Positions 1-11,900 of a stretch of 64,000 bases of DNA are shown here, in pieces; within the stretch, counting starts at the first letter, position 1, and each line of letters starts with the position of its first letter. Source of the stretch: Clonostachys chloroleuca (Eukaryota > Ascomycota > Sordariomycetes > Hypocreales > Bionectriaceae). The stretch is from NCBI GenBank assembly GCA_037952775.1, contig JBANAY010000003.1, positions 6,262,001 to 6,326,000 on the forward strand, written 5' to 3'. Under the pieces are notes generated by a model, which saw only the letters and a program-made list of their open reading frames with translations, searched no databases and was not told where the DNA came from. The position numbers and the translations under genes are program-made.

Positions 1-182
1 TCTAAACATCCCTTCCTGGCTTGTTCACGTTAAAGAGTGATCATTGTCTGAGATCATTTACACATCGCACATTCAGATTGGACAGATGAGCAAAAAGTGT
101 TTCCATACACACTATTTTTGAAAGCTGTGAAAAAAAGTAACGCAATAATACATGGTCCATGCCATACAACATATGGCCCCAT

Positions 183-3100
183 TTAAGAGGCAGCAGCATC
201 TTCTGAGACATCGGCCACTGCGACAACTGGTGCCTTGTGCTCAATGCCACCTACAACAATTTGTTCCTTGGGGTTGATCTCGTTCACTGGCACAACGACT
301 GTTTCTTCCACCGCAATTACACTTTCCACCTTGGGTTCTGTTTCTTCCGCAGCAGGGACTTCTGCGACAGGGGCTTCTGTAGCAGGGGCTGGAGTTTCAG
401 CAGCAGTCTCGACCCCGTTGACAGTCTTTTCCACCTCCTTGGCAGTGTCATCTGCCACTCCCACCTTTTCGTCAGCAACTGGCGCTGCAGCGATGGAAGG
501 CTCAGGGGCCGGCGCCTCCACGGTGCTGGTTACTTCCACGGGCTGAGGAACCTCGACAGTCTCTGTAGCTTTTTCAGGTTGGTGAGCTTCTGTCTGGATG
601 GTCTCTACCACAACAGGTGGTTCATCGGGCTTGGAAGTATCCTCTACCTTGGTGGCCTTCTCAGGCTTGGAGTCCTCCTCAACCTTGCTAACCTCTTCAG
701 GTTTGTCATCCTCTGCTACGACTTCCGTCTTGGAGCCTTCGACCTTGATGTCTTCTACAGGCTTGGACTCTTCTTCAGGCTTGATTTCCTCAGATTTGGA
801 TGTCTCTTCAAGCTTGATGTCCTCCTCGACCTTGGCGGTGCCGTTCGACTTGACCTCAACCTGGACCTCCTCTGCAGGCTTGTCTTCTGCTGTGGTCTCT
901 TCAGGCTTGGCTGCCTCCTCGGGCTTTACTGCCTCCTGAATCTCTGGCTGCGCTGCAGCTTGTGCTGTTCTGTCATCCAGCTTCTCTCCAGCCGCGACCT
1001 CTGTGAGCTTGACTTCTTCCACAGGCTGGGCCGTCTCCTCTGCAGGCTTGACCTCCTCTGCAGGCTTCGGCGTCTCCTCTGTTGTGGTTTCCTCAGGCTT
1101 GGATGTCTCTTCAGGTTTTACCTCATCCTGAATCTCTGGCTGCGCTGCAGCCTGTGCTGTTGTGCCATCTGGCTTTTCCTCATCCTTGACTTCTGCGAGC
1201 TTGACCTCTTCCACAGGTTTGGTCTCTTCTTCAGGCTTGGTCTCCTCTGCTGTGGTCTCAGGCTTGGAAGTCTCTTCAGGCTTTACCTCCTCCTGCACCT
1301 CTGGCTGCGCTGCAGCCTGTGCTGTTGTATCATATGGTTTCTCTTCAGCCTTGAACTCTTCCGCTGGCTTGGTCTCTTCAGCCTTGAGCACCTCCTCTGC
1401 TGCTGGAGCCTCAGAAACTTCAACCTTAGGGGCCTCCTCAGACTGAGACACCTCTTCTAACTTGGGTTCTTCTTTTGTGTCGGAAGTCCCTTCAGGCTTT
1501 GAAACCTCCTCTGACTTGACTTCCTCCTCAGCCTTCCGGGTCTCTTCTATCACAGCTTGTTCGGCAGCAACTTCCTTCGTTTCAGGAATTTCTTGAGTCT
1601 CCACAGCAGCCGACTCTGTCTCTGTCGGCTTGACTTCACTTGCAGTCTCTTCTGAACCCTTGATATCCTCTGTAGCCACCGGCTCGGGCTCAGGTGCTGG
1701 CTCCTCCTTCTTTTCACTCACTTCCGGGGTAGGCTCGACCTCCTCGGTGGCCGTCTCCTCAGCTGCAGGAGCTTCAGGGGCTGGAGTCTCGGCTGGAGTT
1801 TCCTCTGCTTCTGGCACAGCCTCCTTCTCAGGTGCTGCTACCTCTGGAACCTCAGCAGCTGGTTGCTCAGAAGTCACTTCGACGGCCGGTGTCGCTTCTG
1901 GGGTCTCGGCGGCGACTGAATTGCCAGCCTCTGCCGCCTCGGGAGCAGGCTTGACCTCCTCTTCGCTGCTCTTCTCAGGAACAGGGACTTCGTCGACAGC
2001 GGCGGTAGATGCTTCGATTTTGGGTTCTTCTTTGGCAACCTCATCAGACTTGGCCTCCTCCTTGGCCTCTTCCACAGCCTCTTCCTTTACAGGAATAGAG
2101 CTGGGTTCTGGCACAGGGGCCACTTCCTCCTTGATCACCTCTGACGCCTCAGCCTTCGGAGCTTCGGCTTCCTCGCTCTGTGCGACCTCCTGGGCCGCTG
2201 GAGCTTCTTCAGTCTTCGCGGTCTCCTCAGCCTTGGGGGTATCTTCTACCTTGGTCTCTTCAGGCTTGAGTGCCTTCTTCTGCTTTCACAGTCTCCTCAA
2301 CGATTGGTGTCTCCTCTCCTTGAGGAGAGTCTTCAGCTTGAGAAGTCTGGTCAACCTTGGGAGTCGCTTCCTCTTTTGTCTCCTCCGCGGCGGGAGTAGG
2401 CTTCTCATCAACTTCGGTAGCTGCTTCAGGTTCAGCCTTTACAGTCTCTGCAACCTGAGGAGCCTCTTCCGTCTTGGCCTCCTCCTTAGGAGTGTCATCC
2501 GCCTTTGGAGTCTCCTCTGTCGCCTCAATCTTAGGAGTCTCCTCAGGCTTGGTCTCTTCAGCTTGAGAAGTCTCTTCGGCCTTTGGAGTCTCCTCTACCG
2601 CTGGAGTTTCCTCTGCCGCTGGCGCCTCGTGTGTCGCTTCCACCTTAGGAGTCTCTTCCTTGGTCTCCTCTACCTTGGGGGTCGCCTCCACTTTGAGAGT
2701 CTCGTCAGGCTTGGGAGCTTCCTCTGTCACTAGAGTCTCCTCTGTCGCTTGTGCCTGAGGAGACTCTTCTGGCTGGTCTCTTCCACCTTGGGGGTCTCAT
2801 CGACCTTGGGAGCCTCCTCAACCTTAGCAGTCTCCTCTGCTGCTTCGACTTTGGCAGTCTCCTCGACCGTGGGGGCCTCCTCAGGCTTGGGCACTTCCTC
2901 TGTTAATTCTGCCTGAGGAGCCTCTTCTGGCTTGGTCTCCTCGACCTTGGCAGACTGCTCCACCTCTGAAATCGTCTCTGCCGCTGGACTTTGCTCGATC
3001 GTGTGAGTGTCCTGTGCTGCATCCTCTTGAGACGCCTCTTCCTTGGTCTCCGCTACCTTGGAAGTCTCCTCCACTTTTGGAGTGTCATCTGCCGCTGGAG

Positions 3101-3905
3101 TCTCCTCATGCCTGAGAGCTTCCGTTGTGGCTTCCAACTTAGGAGTCTCCTCGACCTTGGGAGTCTCCTCCGTCACTGGAGACTCCTCTGCCGCTGGAGT
3201 TTCCTCTACCTTAGGACTCTCCTCTACCTTAAGAGCCTCCTCAGGCCGGGGAGCTTCTTCAGTCGCTTCCACCTTAGGAATGTCTTCTTGCGTGGTCTCC
3301 TCCACCTTGGCAGATTGCTCTGCCGCTTCCACCTTTGGAGCCTCCTCCACCTTGGGAGTCTCCTCTACTGCTTCGACCTTGGAAGTCTCTTCGACCTTGG
3401 CAGTTTCTTCGGGCTTGGGGGCCTCATCTGCTTGGGTCTCCTCCACCTGAACAGAGACCTCTGGCTTGGGAGCCTCTTCCGCCTTAGGGGTCTCCTCTAC
3501 CTTCGGGGTAGCATCTGCCTTGGTCTCTTCGGCTTTGGCGGACTCTACCTCAGGCGTCTCCTCTGCTTTGGCAGTCTCGACGACAGGAATAGGCTGCTCA
3601 GCGACCTCCGGGGCCGGTGCGGGCTCGACCTTGGACACCTCCTCGACCTTTTCGTCGGCGGGTGCGGGGGAGGGAGCAGCAGCAGCAGCAGCAGTTGTTG
3701 TTGCTGCTGCTGCCGGAGCCTCGTCGACGACCGCAGACTCCACCGGGGCCTCGCTGACGGGCGCGGCCTCGGTGGGAGCAGGAGTCTCCGCCAAAGGCGG
3801 GGTGTCGGTGGTGGTTGCGGGGGCCTGGTCCTTGGAGGAGTCGGCGGCGGCCTCAGCAGCAGGGGTGGTATTGTTCTCTGGAACGGAATTGGGGACTGCG
3901 GACAT
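183..3905 (-). CDS. Acidic Glu/Pro/Ala/Lys/Val-rich repeat protein (frame interrupted twice)
   Basis: I do not recognise a named family. The start is the ATG at 3905 ([12 protein letters not shown]). The product would be about 1240 aa and almost wholly low-complexity: degenerate 7-15 aa units such as [17 protein letters not shown] and AAQPEIQ, with no membrane segment, Cys cluster or signal peptide. A Pro/Ala/Thr-rich head (first ~90 aa) contains an Ala-Thr-Ala run encoded by GCA/TGC triplets at 3676-3713. The frame opened at 3905 stops at 2730, the same composition continues in another frame over 2730-2260, then returns to the original frame down to the stop at 183. So one base is missing near 2773 (ggctgg where sister repeats read ggcttgg) and one is extra near 2266. 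Such proteins are expected to be disordered and cytosolic or cytoskeletal, but I assign no function. Both shifts could be sequencing errors. Confidence 0.7.
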
Positions 3906-6900
3906 AATGATGTTTCCTCAGTTTTTTATATTTTGGAATGGGGCGGGTGAAGAGAAAGGGGAGAGAGGAGAACAGCCTCTCTTACACCATGAGGCACTGC
4001 CATCTATTTAACCACGCATCATCACTCGGCTCTGCTCCTTCGCTACCCCTCTCTCCCAACAGCTTTCGAAATATCAAACTGAATGGCCTCATTCGTCTCT
4101 AGGTGGTATGACCTCCGTTCCGTTGGGTTAGCAGCGAGCTAGCGCGCAAGCTCAATGCGAACAAACGACTGCCATCCCTGCTGCGTGAACGAGCGAGCCC
4201 CTACCTACTACAGGCAAGCCCCTCCCCGGATCCTTGTCTCATCTAGACCGGCGCCCCCAAAAGCGTAGGTGGGGGACGGTTCGTCATGTCCCCTGGCTGA
4301 ATCCTTGCTGCCCGCGTGAGCAATAACCTCTTCACCGCCCCCGAGCTGTCGTCGAGCGATATACAAGCTCGAGGAGGATCTAAGGGGTCATACGATCCCC
4401 CAGAGTTTTTACTACGTATGTTTTTGGCGAATGGAACATTTTCCCAACAGCGCCAGCCGTCGATTGTCCATTGATTGGGAATAGTGTGCAGAAGCCCCGG
4501 CGCTTGGCTGGCGTTAGAGGAGTGAGGCAGAGCACGCAGTACGACAATGGCATGGGATGGCATGACATGGGATGTGTATGGAGCGCAACCCCGGTGTTAG
4601 TGACTGCATTGCATCGAACCGACCAATGTAGACATGGCCAGCTCAGCTCGCCGTTGACTGGCCATCATTGAAGTCGCGCACCGCGTCGGTTGTAAGGTGA
4701 TTTGCCAGCCGTTGCTCCAATCCACCCATCCATCATCCATCCTCTGGCCAGCGAGCGCTAATGCCGCGCTCGCCCTTGGCCAGTGATAGCGTTTCATAGG
4801 CCGCGTACGGGTCCGGTCATACGTCGTCCACCTATCAGTTATTAGTCGTAATTCAATAGCAGGTTGCCGCGCAGTCTCAGCTACTGTCGTGGCCGGATGC
4901 TAGAGGCCCTCGAGGCCATCAAGGTGTCATTGTGGCGGCGTTCCGTATGCACCGGTGTCGTGAGCATGTCTGACACGACGTTCTCGCCGGCCTTTCTAAC
5001 GCACGAAATGCCTATGAGGCGCATGGAACAAGCGCATGTGCTCTACGACAGCTGCCGTTATCAACAGATCCGCGGGATGGAGTGTCGTGTCAATTTACAA
5101 TAGGTGGTTCATTACTACCAGTGGTGTGTCATGCCGATCGCCATAGACGACATCGTGGAGCACTTATTCGCCAATGCCACTGCGAGACAGTCATATAACG
5201 GTGCAATATTGTTCCACCGTGGGTGCACTCGCTAAGCGGCTGACGTTCGCATATCGACTCGGGAGGTCCAATAGTACATCTGAATTTGACACGTATGATG
5301 ATATCTCGACAATTTTTGGCTCTCTGATGTGAAATTTGACGCGTTTGGGTCGTATCACACCTCCATGAAGCCTGTTGTGATATGGGGGTCCGCGTTATAA
5401 TACCTCAGACATGCATTGATGTTGTTGATGCCTGCTGGCTACATGTAAGTTATGTGGCAGCATTTCATGGTTGAAGCCTGCGTTGCGACCCTACAGTGAG
5501 TGCTGGCACTGATAAGGGGTCAAATTGTAAACAAATCCATGCATATTGAGTGTGGGATATTATTGTGAGATGGGGGGATCTGGGCAGCGCTTATCCCCCC
5601 ATTGGCCATTCTGATGATATGAAATATGTAGCGATAATTAGAAATTATGTTGCGACGTTGCCCGTTAAAAAATTAGTATGGTCGTAATTGATAGATATCA
5701 TCTCGATATGTCGTCACCAATGTATCAATGCCTAACCTTCCTGTCATATGTGTGCAAAATTGATAACAAGCAGTCGCGGCTCTTGCATCTGCCATCAGGG
5801 TGGCATATTTGAATGTCCTGCTACCTGAAGTGATGGTACGGGCTTAATAGAGGTCTAATTGAATCCCCATGACGAAGAGGTATATTTTATGTCTTCCCTA
5901 CGATGCATTTACGAAACGGTATCATTCATGCTCTCGTGGAGATTATCACCCTGCCATAAAAATTCAGGGAGCAGCATCTATTCATTCCTCTCTTCATAGC
6001 GGGAGTGGTAATATCACATTTCACCCAACGATGGATTTTGTTTCAATCCGATGTATGACTATACAAACGACTTGAATCTTTTATGTTCTCGGAGAGGAGA
6101 GGGCTATGCTTAAAAGCAAAAAGAGAATTAGTTCCATGATACGTGCCTAGCTCTTGGTCAAAACTTTCTGTGGCTCAGTAGCGACGATTAAATGAAAGTC
6201 TGTCATAATTGGAGTTTCACTCGGGATCTGATGCAAGAAACAAGGTTTACGAGGTGCGATAGATCATCGAGGTATGTTTATATGACCTTAGGCCAACTGA
6301 TGGATTTTTTGGGTGGGAAGCATCCCACTCGGCAGGCCCTTATGTGCCCTTCGACTGCCTAGAACCTTGTACTTGTGCGATGATTAAGTTGTGACGTTTT
6401 CTTGATATCAAACAGGACGTGCTGGATTTGTAACTAAGAATGGGGTAACTCTGCAAGGGATTGCATAGCATAATGACATTCATGACTAGCGCTTCTTTTA
6501 ATGGGATTAATGGGCTTCGTGAACAGCCGCATGATGAAGTCATAATAAAGTTTTGATAAGGAAATTTTGTTGCAAAACGAATGACGACTTACAGAAGCTG
6601 TCCGATTGCGGCGAGGTTGGACGTTGCAACAGCCCCAGTCACAGTCTTATGTGACATTTTCTGGGGCTGCTCGATCTGGAAGATGCGATCGTAGAATGTT
6701 GTTCCATTGAAATCGATGGATAGCGGCGTGGAAAAAAATTTGCTCGATTATTCATACTTGGCAGCGCAGTGATTATTAATTTGTTTGTGGCATCATCACT
6801 GTCCATTGAGAATGTCACAAGCCGCGGCTTATAAATCACCACGACGGCATAAAACAACATCACGCCCTTCCCCGCATAAGAGCCGTATTCAATTCAGATT

Positions 6901-6965
6901 CACGTCTCATATCGATTGATACACTACAACAGATCTCTGGACACTCATTAAAGCTCGTCGCAGCC
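3906..6965. other. Gene-free stretch, about 3 kb
   Basis: I see no convincing gene on either strand. The first ~150 bases are the leader and promoter of the repeat-protein gene (pyrimidine-rich on its coding strand). 4540-4740 holds short direct repeats such as catgggatggcatgacatggg and catccatcatccatcc. From about 5100 to 6850 the DNA is visibly A/T-rich with short, unrelated open frames and no family signature. The last 140 bases are the promoter of the next gene. Confidence 0.5.
6830..6836 (+). promoter_or_regulatory. Putative TATA box of the AsaB-like gene
   Basis: TATAAAT lies about 130 bases upstream of the ATG at 6966, a usual spacing for filamentous fungi once a 5' leader is allowed for. 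Position and sequence are the only evidence. Confidence 0.4.
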
Positions 6966-7928
6966 ATGACTACCGGCCTTTTCCGCTACTTGGACCCTGC
7001 GACAATCGCCAGCGACGGGTCTCAAGTCTGGTCCAAAGTCGATACTGACGTGACCTCATTCCAACGTACCGAACGGCGGCGATCAGTCGCTGACATCCGT
7101 ACCTCTGACCTGGAATTCGGCACTGACATCTCTGGCTTCGCAGTTTACAACTTCCCGGCCGAGGAGAAGTCGTTTACAGACGACGCAAAGGTCAGAGAAG
7201 GCTACTACGCAGAGGTCGAAGCGCTCCTGCGAGCCAAGCTCCCCGGGGTGAAGAGAGTCGTCATCTTCGACCATACCATCAGAAGGCGGGAGAAGTCATC
7301 GCCTCGGCAGCCTGTTCAGCAGGTGCACGTGGACCAGACGCCCTGGGCAGCCGAGGTGCGCGTGAGGCGACATCTGCCTGCCGAAGACGCTGAGGAGTTG
7401 CTCAAAGGACGGTATCAGATCATTAATGTCTGGCGGCCGATTGAGAATCCCGCATCAGACTTTCCGCTTGCTGTAATAGACTGGCGCACCACGTCGCCCG
7501 AAGATTTGGTCAAGGTTGGCCTTCTCTATCCCAAGCGAGAGGATTCTACCGACAACGATGATAGAGGAAAGGAGGTTCTACCAGATCCAACTAAGGCCCA
7601 GTCAACAGAAGGCTATGAAGTACGAGGTAAGTGAACCGAGAACCACCTGGAAGACTTTGCAGACAACATGGCTTACACATTTTCCGAAATAGGCGAGACC
7701 TGGGCTATTAAGCCAAATGAAAAGCACAAGTTCTACTACATGAAGGATATGACCCCCGACGAGGCCATGTTTATCAAATGTTTTGACTCAAGAAGCCAAG
7801 GTCAGCCTGGGGGAAAGGAGGGGCTCGCTGCTCTGACGCCTCACACGGCATTCGAGGATCCAGCCACCCCTAAAGATGCCAAGGGTCGCCAGAGCATCGA
7901 GGTTAGATGCCTGGTATTTTATGAATGA
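6966..7928 (+). CDS. AsaB/CmcJ-family hydroxylase/desaturase-like protein
   Basis: Two exons, 6966-7626 and 7693-7928, joined across a 66-base intron (GTAAGT donor, AATAG acceptor) give 298 aa. The family signature is clear: HVDQTPWAAEVRVRRHLP (about residues 120-137), then a GRYQIINVWRPI segment, then PLAVIDWRT, and after the intron GETWAIKPNEKHKFYYMKDM and a C-terminal RQSIEVRCLVFYE. This is the fungal family that includes AsaB of aspergillic acid biosynthesis and CmcJ-like proteins, usually about 280-320 aa and annotated as hydroxylase/desaturase. The His-x-Asp in HVDQTP and the later Arg-rich motif are probably active-site residues. The substrate is unknown. The gene converges on a methyltransferase 97 bases away, so the pair could act on one small molecule, but no backbone synthase is visible nearby. 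Confidence 0.85.
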
Positions 7929-8025
7929 CCTGTAACACAAGAGCTTTTTGTCTTTCCTTGGGCAAGGTTTAGTTGACAAAACAATTGAGATATATACATT
8001 TGATTTGATTCTGAGAACACCCAAG

Positions 8026-8682
8026 CTAGTTCTTCCTCAACACGACCATGATGCCTCCTGTGCTTGCATCCTCCACGAGTCCAAATTCATCAGTGCTCAC
8101 AACTTGGACTGTCCCAGCATCTCGTAGCGTTTCGATTTCAGCTTTGTAGCCTTTGCTTTCCCAGATGCTACTGTGCACAGTGGCGACAATTAACCCCAAG
8201 GGGGCGGCCACCCGGGCGAATTCGCGCAGAACACCTGGGCCGACATGTCCCACGGTCAGTGTCCCCACGCAGACGACGAGGTCATAACTTCCATCTGGTT
8301 TTTGGATCCTCTCATTGAGGTTTGCCTCCTCCAATGCTCGGTAGACGCCCTTTTGTCGTGCAGCCGCCAGCATCCCGGGACTCAAATCCAGACCGTCGAG
8401 GTCGAATTGGCCGGCAAGGGCGGACTGGGCCAAGCAAGCGCCCACGAGGCCGGTGCCGCAACCGGCATCAAGGACCTTCAACTTAGCATCATGAGCATCT
8501 CCCGTGACGTTCTTAAGGATAACCTCCACTGTGCGCCGGGGAGAGGCGTACCCCAGCCCGTTGTTGTCCGTCTCATACGCGTCGGCCCATTCGTCATAGA
8601 AGTGCTGGGCTTGCGCATCTCCGTTGAGGGCGTATGCGCGTTGGAGGTAGGTGGTGCTTCGTGGAGTAGACGGCTCAGACAT
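8026..8682 (-). CDS. Class I SAM-dependent methyltransferase (METTL27/WBSCR27-like)
   Basis: Single-exon gene of 218 aa from the ATG at 8682 (MSEPSTPRSTTYLQRAYALN). The SAM-binding motif I VLDAGCGTG is at residues 70-78, the acidic strand-2 end (LDGLDLSPGML) about 25 residues later, then a YDLVVCVGTLTVGHVGP motif and ATVHSSIWES near the C-terminus. The N-terminal HFYDEWADAYETD segment is typical of the Williams-Beuren region 27-like methyltransferases, small-molecule enzymes of about 210-240 aa. Predicted cytosolic. The substrate cannot be read from the sequence. It is convergent with the AsaB-like gene on one side and lies downstream of the NLR-like gene on the other, same strand, with 244 bases between. 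Confidence 0.88.
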   Translation of the reverse strand: MSEPSTPRSTTYLQRAYALNGDAQAQHFYDEWADAYETDNNGLGYASPRRTVEVILKNVTGDAHDAKLKVLDAGCGTGLVGACLAQSALAGQFDLDGLDLSPGMLAAARQKGVYRALEEANLNERIQKPDGSYDLVVCVGTLTVGHVGPGVLREFARVAAPLGLIVATVHSSIWESKGYKAEIETLRDAGTVQVVSTDEFGLVEDASTGGIMVVLRKN

Positions 8683-8926
8683 GGTGAGATGCGCTGTTAT
8701 TTCCCTGGCTCTCTTGAGTTTTCTTCATCTGTTCAAATCATGACCTAATTGTTCGTGGAACGGGCGAAAGGAATCAGCCAAGCTCAAAGAGAAGCGGAGA
8801 AAGTTTGTGAGTACAGTTCGGATGTTGTGCCGCGGGACATGCTGAAATTTGGACCGGTCACCTCCAAGTGCAGCAGACAAGGTTAATTTGTATGTATCGT
8901 CTACCTTGGATGCATAGAAGTACCAG

Positions 8927-11900
8927 TCATTCGGCATCTGATTTGTTGATCTCTTCAGTGGCGCCGTATGCCACTAGGACCACCTCGGTAGCCTTCAACC
9001 GAACAAGACGCAATCTGTTATCCGCTTCGTGGGCTGCCGCCTTCTCAAGTTCTTGCCTTACCATCGAGAGTAGCGTCCGGCCCCCATTTTCCTTCACATC
9101 CACAGCTGCTCCCTTTTCGAGCAATAGCCGTACAGCATCTCTACACCCACTACTGGCAGCCATCCAAAGCGGTGTCCAGCCCTCATCATTCCTTATATCC
9201 ACGGCTGCTCCCTTCTCGAGTAGTAGCTGTATAATATCTGTATACCCATGGAAAGCAGCTCTGGAAAGCGGTGTGTCGCCGTCTTTATCCTTCCCATCTA
9301 CGGCTGCTCCCTTCTCGAGTAGTAGCTGTATAATATCTGTATGCCCATGGAAAGCAGCTCTGGAAAGCGGTGTGTCGCCGTCTTTATCCTTCCCATCCAC
9401 AGCTGCTCCCTTCTCAAGTAGTAGCCGTACAGCATCTCTACACCCACTACTGGCAGCCATCCAAAGCGGTGTCCAGCCCTCATCATTCCTTATATCCACG
9501 GCTGCTCCCTTCTCGAGTAGTAGCTGTATACAATATATCTGCCCTTTGCGTGCAGCTTTATGAAGTGGTGTCTCGCCCTTTGTATCCTTCACATCCACGG
9601 CTGCTCCCTTCTCGAGTAGTAGCCGTACAGCATCTCTACACCCACTACTGGCAGCCCTCGAAAGCGGTGTCCAGCCCCCACTATCCCTCACATCCACGGA
9701 TGCTCCCTTCTCAAGCAATAGCTGTATACAATATATCTGCCCTTTACGAGCAGCTCTTATAAGTGGTGTGTCGCCCTTTGTATCCTTCACATCCACGGCT
9801 GCTCCCTTCTCAAGTAGTAGCCGTACAGTATCTGCATGTCCACCATAGGCAGCCCTCGAAAGCGGTGTCCAGCCCCCACTATCCCTCACATCCACGGATG
9901 CTCCCTTCTCAAGCAATAGCTGTACGATAGCCGTATGCCCCCACTCAGCAGCCCACGAGAGCGCAGTCTGTCCGTTATTATCCTTCGCATCAATATCTGC
10001 TCCCTCCTCAACCAGTAGCTGTACTACAGCGATATGGCCCTCTCGAGCACCTAGTGATAGTGGAGTCTGTCTATAGCGACCACCCTTCACTTCAACAGCT
10101 GCTCCATTCTCAAGCAATAACTTTACTATTTCTGCATGCCCCTTCTCAGCAGCCGACGAGAGCGGTGCTCGACCGCTATTAGTCACGAAGTCAACACCCT
10201 GGCCGAGCAGCCACTTGACTGTTTCCATGTGGCCGCTCTTTGAAGCCTCTAGCAGGCCGCTCGATTTCTGTTTCATCTCATCATCCATATGAACAAACTT
10301 TTGGAAAATAAGTCGAGCAAGGGAAGTGTAACCCCTCCCACATGCCCATGTGAACGGTGTGTGGCGTTCTCGTACTGAGTCCATGTCAGCTTTTAGGCCT
10401 TCTGTGATATCGATTCCGTCGCAGAAACTTGAAGACAAGCCTAATAGAGATGCAACGCTGTCTTTGTTTCCCTTTGCCATCGCAGCGAGAAGTGGAGACC
10501 CAAACCTTCCTCCTTGAATCTCAATACTTGCATTGGTTTTTAATCGTGTTCGGATGAGTGCCGGAAAACCCCTGTCTGCAAGGATATACAGAATATCTAG
10601 CCCTTCGGAATATTTCCGGATTTTGTGCTTCTCGAAGATATTAAATGTCTGCATCCAATCTGATACGGGGAACTGGTTCAGGAATCGCTCTTGAGAAACT
10701 ACATCCGCAGCAGCATTGGCATGGAAGAGAATGCACTGAGAAGCGTACTCTAAAAAGGGATACCCCTTCAGTACATTTTTTGGCTCTAATTGGGACTCGC
10801 CGGGGAATTGATTGTCGAAAAGCCTCTGGACATCTGGATGACAAAGATATGCATGGCAGCACGATTTGAGCCTGTCGTGGAATTGGCTCTCAAAGTCTGA
10901 TCCTAGATTTGGCCACAAGTCGTTAAGACCGCCATCCTTTAGTAAGAAGTCCCGCACAGATTCGTGTATGAACTGCACGGTAGGTTGCTTTGCCTTCGTA
11001 ATTTCAGCTAGACCCTTCGAAGAACTTGTCACACACCGCCCACAGCAATCATCGGCATCTGACGTTTCGATCGTAGGCATTTCAGGATCTGCCAGTCCCT
11101 TTGAAGATAAGCCGGTCCACAGAGCGTGATAATACTCTGCAGGCCTTAGTGGGCGTTCCGCGAAAAGAATCCAGAGGATTGAGAGAAGGAGTTCCTCCAT
11201 ATCCTTTTGATTTCTTGTCAACATGTCTTTGAAAAGTTCGTTAAGGCCGCTTGGCACTTCCGAGAGCCTTTTACGGAGTGCTAAGCGCCCATGATTATTC
11301 TCTTTGTTTAGAATATCCACCACAAGCGCAACCCAGAGAAAGACACCAGCTGCTTTCTCGAGTAGAATTGGCATGAGCTCCTGCACAAGGGATGGGTTCT
11401 TAATCCGTATATTGCTTTTGATATACGCCTCTAGATCCCCAGCGTGGCCGCCTTCGTCCTCTAACGTCAGGCGGATGCCTGATCTTATATCGATATACGG
11501 GTAGTGGCGACTTGAGAAACAAACTCGGAACCTGACCCCATTCTCGGTGCAATATTCAGCCAGTTCATCAAAGAATTCCACCATATCCATGACTTGCTGC
11601 TCGTCACATTCATCTAATGCATCGATAAAACAAGTAAAAGATCGATTTGCAAGAGAAGACACCGCGGCATGAAATAGATCCTTGAGAAGATTCAAAGGAG
11701 GACATCCCACCATATTTCGAGGCATCAGCTCCTGGTCGTCTAAGAACTGTTGCAGGTCAGGAAATCCTTCTAGGAGTTGCAGTAGCAAGGACCGATACAT
11801 GCCAGAAACCGACCTCTCCAACGAATCTCCCCGCGCAACAAAAAAGAATGATGCAGTGAGGATTTGTCCGGGTTGATCTTTCTTCCTCATATGCAAATAA

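Noticed and set aside
237..3950. Long open frames on the plus strand over the acidic repeat gene
   Set aside because: They are mirror frames of a biased repeat sequence (Leu/Ser/Arg-rich) with no family signature; the minus-strand frame has a sound start and uniform composition.
4243..5103. Several 60-106 aa frames on both strands
   Set aside because: They overlap each other and have no conserved motifs, intron support or coding character.
8868..9762. Plus-strand frames of 130-231 aa over the ankyrin array
   Set aside because: They are antisense shadows of the repeats; their periodicity is imposed by the ankyrin units.
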